Shown here in pieces: positions 12,617 to 13,628 of a stretch of DNA of 13,628 nt. The stretch's first letter is position 1; the number at the start of each line of letters is the position of its first letter. The position numbers and the translations under genes are program-made. A model generated the notes under the pieces. It had not been told where the DNA came from and ran no database searches. It saw nothing but the letters and a program-made list of their open reading frames with translations. This DNA comes from Bacteroidota bacterium (GTDB lineage Bacteria > Bacteroidota > Bacteroidia > Bacteroidales > UBA10428), in contig JAGDMB010000029.1 of the NCBI GenBank assembly GCA_017860375.1, forward strand, positions 1 to 13,628, written 5' to 3'.

Positions 12617-13628
12617 CTGAAAACGTAATCGGGCATATTAAAACAGGGACTTTATCAATTACAAATCCATTCCCCGGATTAAGGCCATTTACCGTGGAAG
12701 AAAGTCATTTGTTCTTTGGAAGAGAAGGTCAAAGTGAAATCGTGCTGGAATATCTGGCCAAAAATCATTTTGCAGCTGTTACCGGTGCATCCGGAAGCGG
12801 GAAATCATCGCTGATTTACTGCGGACTTATTCCCACTCTTTACGGGGGTTTTATTACCGATACCGGGTCATACTGGAAGATTATTGCCGTCAGACCCGGC
12901 AACAGTCCCATTGAAAATCTGGCCGAAGCCCTTGCAAGAAGTGAAAAGGCAGACCCGGAACCCGATGGTCTTTCCATTCGGAAGCAAATTCTTCTGTCGG
13001 TATTGAGAAGAAGTTCATTCGGTCTGGTGGACGCAATCAAACAGATGAAAATTGCCGGGAACGAAAATGTGTTGCTGATCATCGACCAGTTTGAAGAATT
13101 GTTTCGTTTTAAGGAAAGCCGGAAAGACAGCACGACTTTTAATGAAACCGAGGCCTATATCAAGCTCCTGGTCAATGCAATCCGGCAGAAGGGATACCCG
13201 ATATACGTTGTGCTTACCATGCGGAGCGATTTTATTGGAGAATGTTCTCAATTTCAAGAACTTACGAAGTTAATCAACACCAGCAACTTTCTCATCCCGC
13301 AGATGACCCGTGATGATTTCCGTGAGGCCGTATTAGGTCCGCTGGCCGTGGGTGGCGCTGAAATTGATTCACAGCTGTTGCACCATATCCTGAATTCCCT
13401 TGAAGACAAATCCGACCAGTTGCCGGTATTGCAGCATGCCATGATGCGTACCTGGGAATTTTGGATCCACAACAACGAGCCCAGCATCCCAATAAAAATG
13501 AGGGATTATGAAGCCGCCGGCCGTGTGGAAAATGCCCTTTCCATGCATGCCAACGAAGCATTCGAGGAATTATCGGAAGACGGGAAGCGTGTATGCAAAA
13601 GCATTTTTAAATGCCTTACGGAAAAAGG
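12613..13628 (+). CDS. nSTAND1-type P-loop NTPase, N-terminal 338 residues (3' end outside window)
   Basis: The ATG at 12613 overlaps the TGA of the TIR gene by four bases, and the frame stays open to the window end. The visible product opens with NPFPGLRPFTVEESHLFFGR (18-37), the hallmark entry of nSTAND1 modules. It continues with Walker A TGASGSGKSSL (57-67), Walker B LLIIDQFEELF (154-164), an arginine-bearing sensor strand VVLTMRSDFIGEC (199-211), the IPQMTRDDFREAVLGP stretch (228-243), and DQLPVLQHAMMRTWEFW (268-284). STAND proteins are NTP-driven switches that oligomerise on sensing a trigger and pass the signal to an effector. Here the TIR protein encoded just upstream is the likely partner. 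C-terminal sensor repeats (WD40, TPR or others) are expected beyond the edge but cannot be seen. All catalytic residues visible are intact. Confidence 0.85.
   Translation, partial: MTENVIGHIKTGTLSITNPFPGLRPFTVEESHLFFGREGQSEIVLEYLAKNHFAAVTGASGSGKSSLIYCGLIPTLYGGFITDTGSYWKIIAVRPGNSPIENLAEALARSEKADPEPDGLSIRKQILLSVLRRSSFGLVDAIKQMKIAGNENVLLIIDQFEELFRFKESRKDSTTFNETEAYIKLLVNAIRQKGYPIYVVLTMRSDFIGECSQFQELTKLINTSNFLIPQMTRDDFREAVLGPLAVGGAEIDSQLLHHILNSLEDKSDQLPVLQHAMMRTWEFWIHNNEPSIPIKMRDYEAAGRVENALSMHANEAFEELSEDGKRVCKSIFKCLTEK

Overview
The window looks like chromosomal DNA from a member of the Bacteroidota. Four things point there: a type IX secretion (Por) sorting tail at the left edge, a class II lysyl-tRNA synthetase with the C-terminal extension usual in that phylum, start codons preceded by A-rich stretches instead of Shine-Dalgarno sequences, and several good matches to the Bacteroidota promoter -7 element TAnnTTTG. 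No tRNA, rRNA, CRISPR array, transposase or integrase was seen. The species cannot be named from the sequence alone.

Left part (1-4750). The 3' end of a secreted, T9SS-sorted protein runs into a terminator. A convergent gene for an exported protein of unknown function (732-2015, minus) follows. Next comes a 397-base non-coding stretch that carries oppositely directed candidate promoters. It leads to a small exported protein made almost wholly of five tandem 20-residue repeats (2413-2847), closed by a perfect 19-bp terminator palindrome. A DUF819-type membrane protein (3023-4171) converges on a small cysteine-rich lipoprotein (4310-4588, minus) across a two-way terminator.

Middle (4756-7835). 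A DUF3788-type protein and lysS lie on the minus strand. aroK (shikimate kinase) is divergent from lysS. The 119-base lysS-aroK gap carries promoter boxes for both directions and a perfect 10-bp inverted repeat, GGCACAAAGG/CCTTTGTGCC.

Right part (7967-13628 and beyond). Three tightly packed plus-strand genes form an apparent operon. The first encodes a 1059-residue membrane protein with a nucleotide-translocase/MFS-like domain, a HEAT-type helical repeat region and a degenerate cyclic-nucleotide-binding-like C-terminus. Nine bases later comes a 486-residue protein with three successive TIR/TIR-like Rossmann domains. Overlapping it by four bases is an nSTAND1-type P-loop NTPase that runs off the window. 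Membrane sensor/transporter, TIR module and STAND switch together look like a conflict or signalling system (immunity or regulated cell death). This is the most interesting part of the window. The domain calls are moderately secure; the system-level function is inference.
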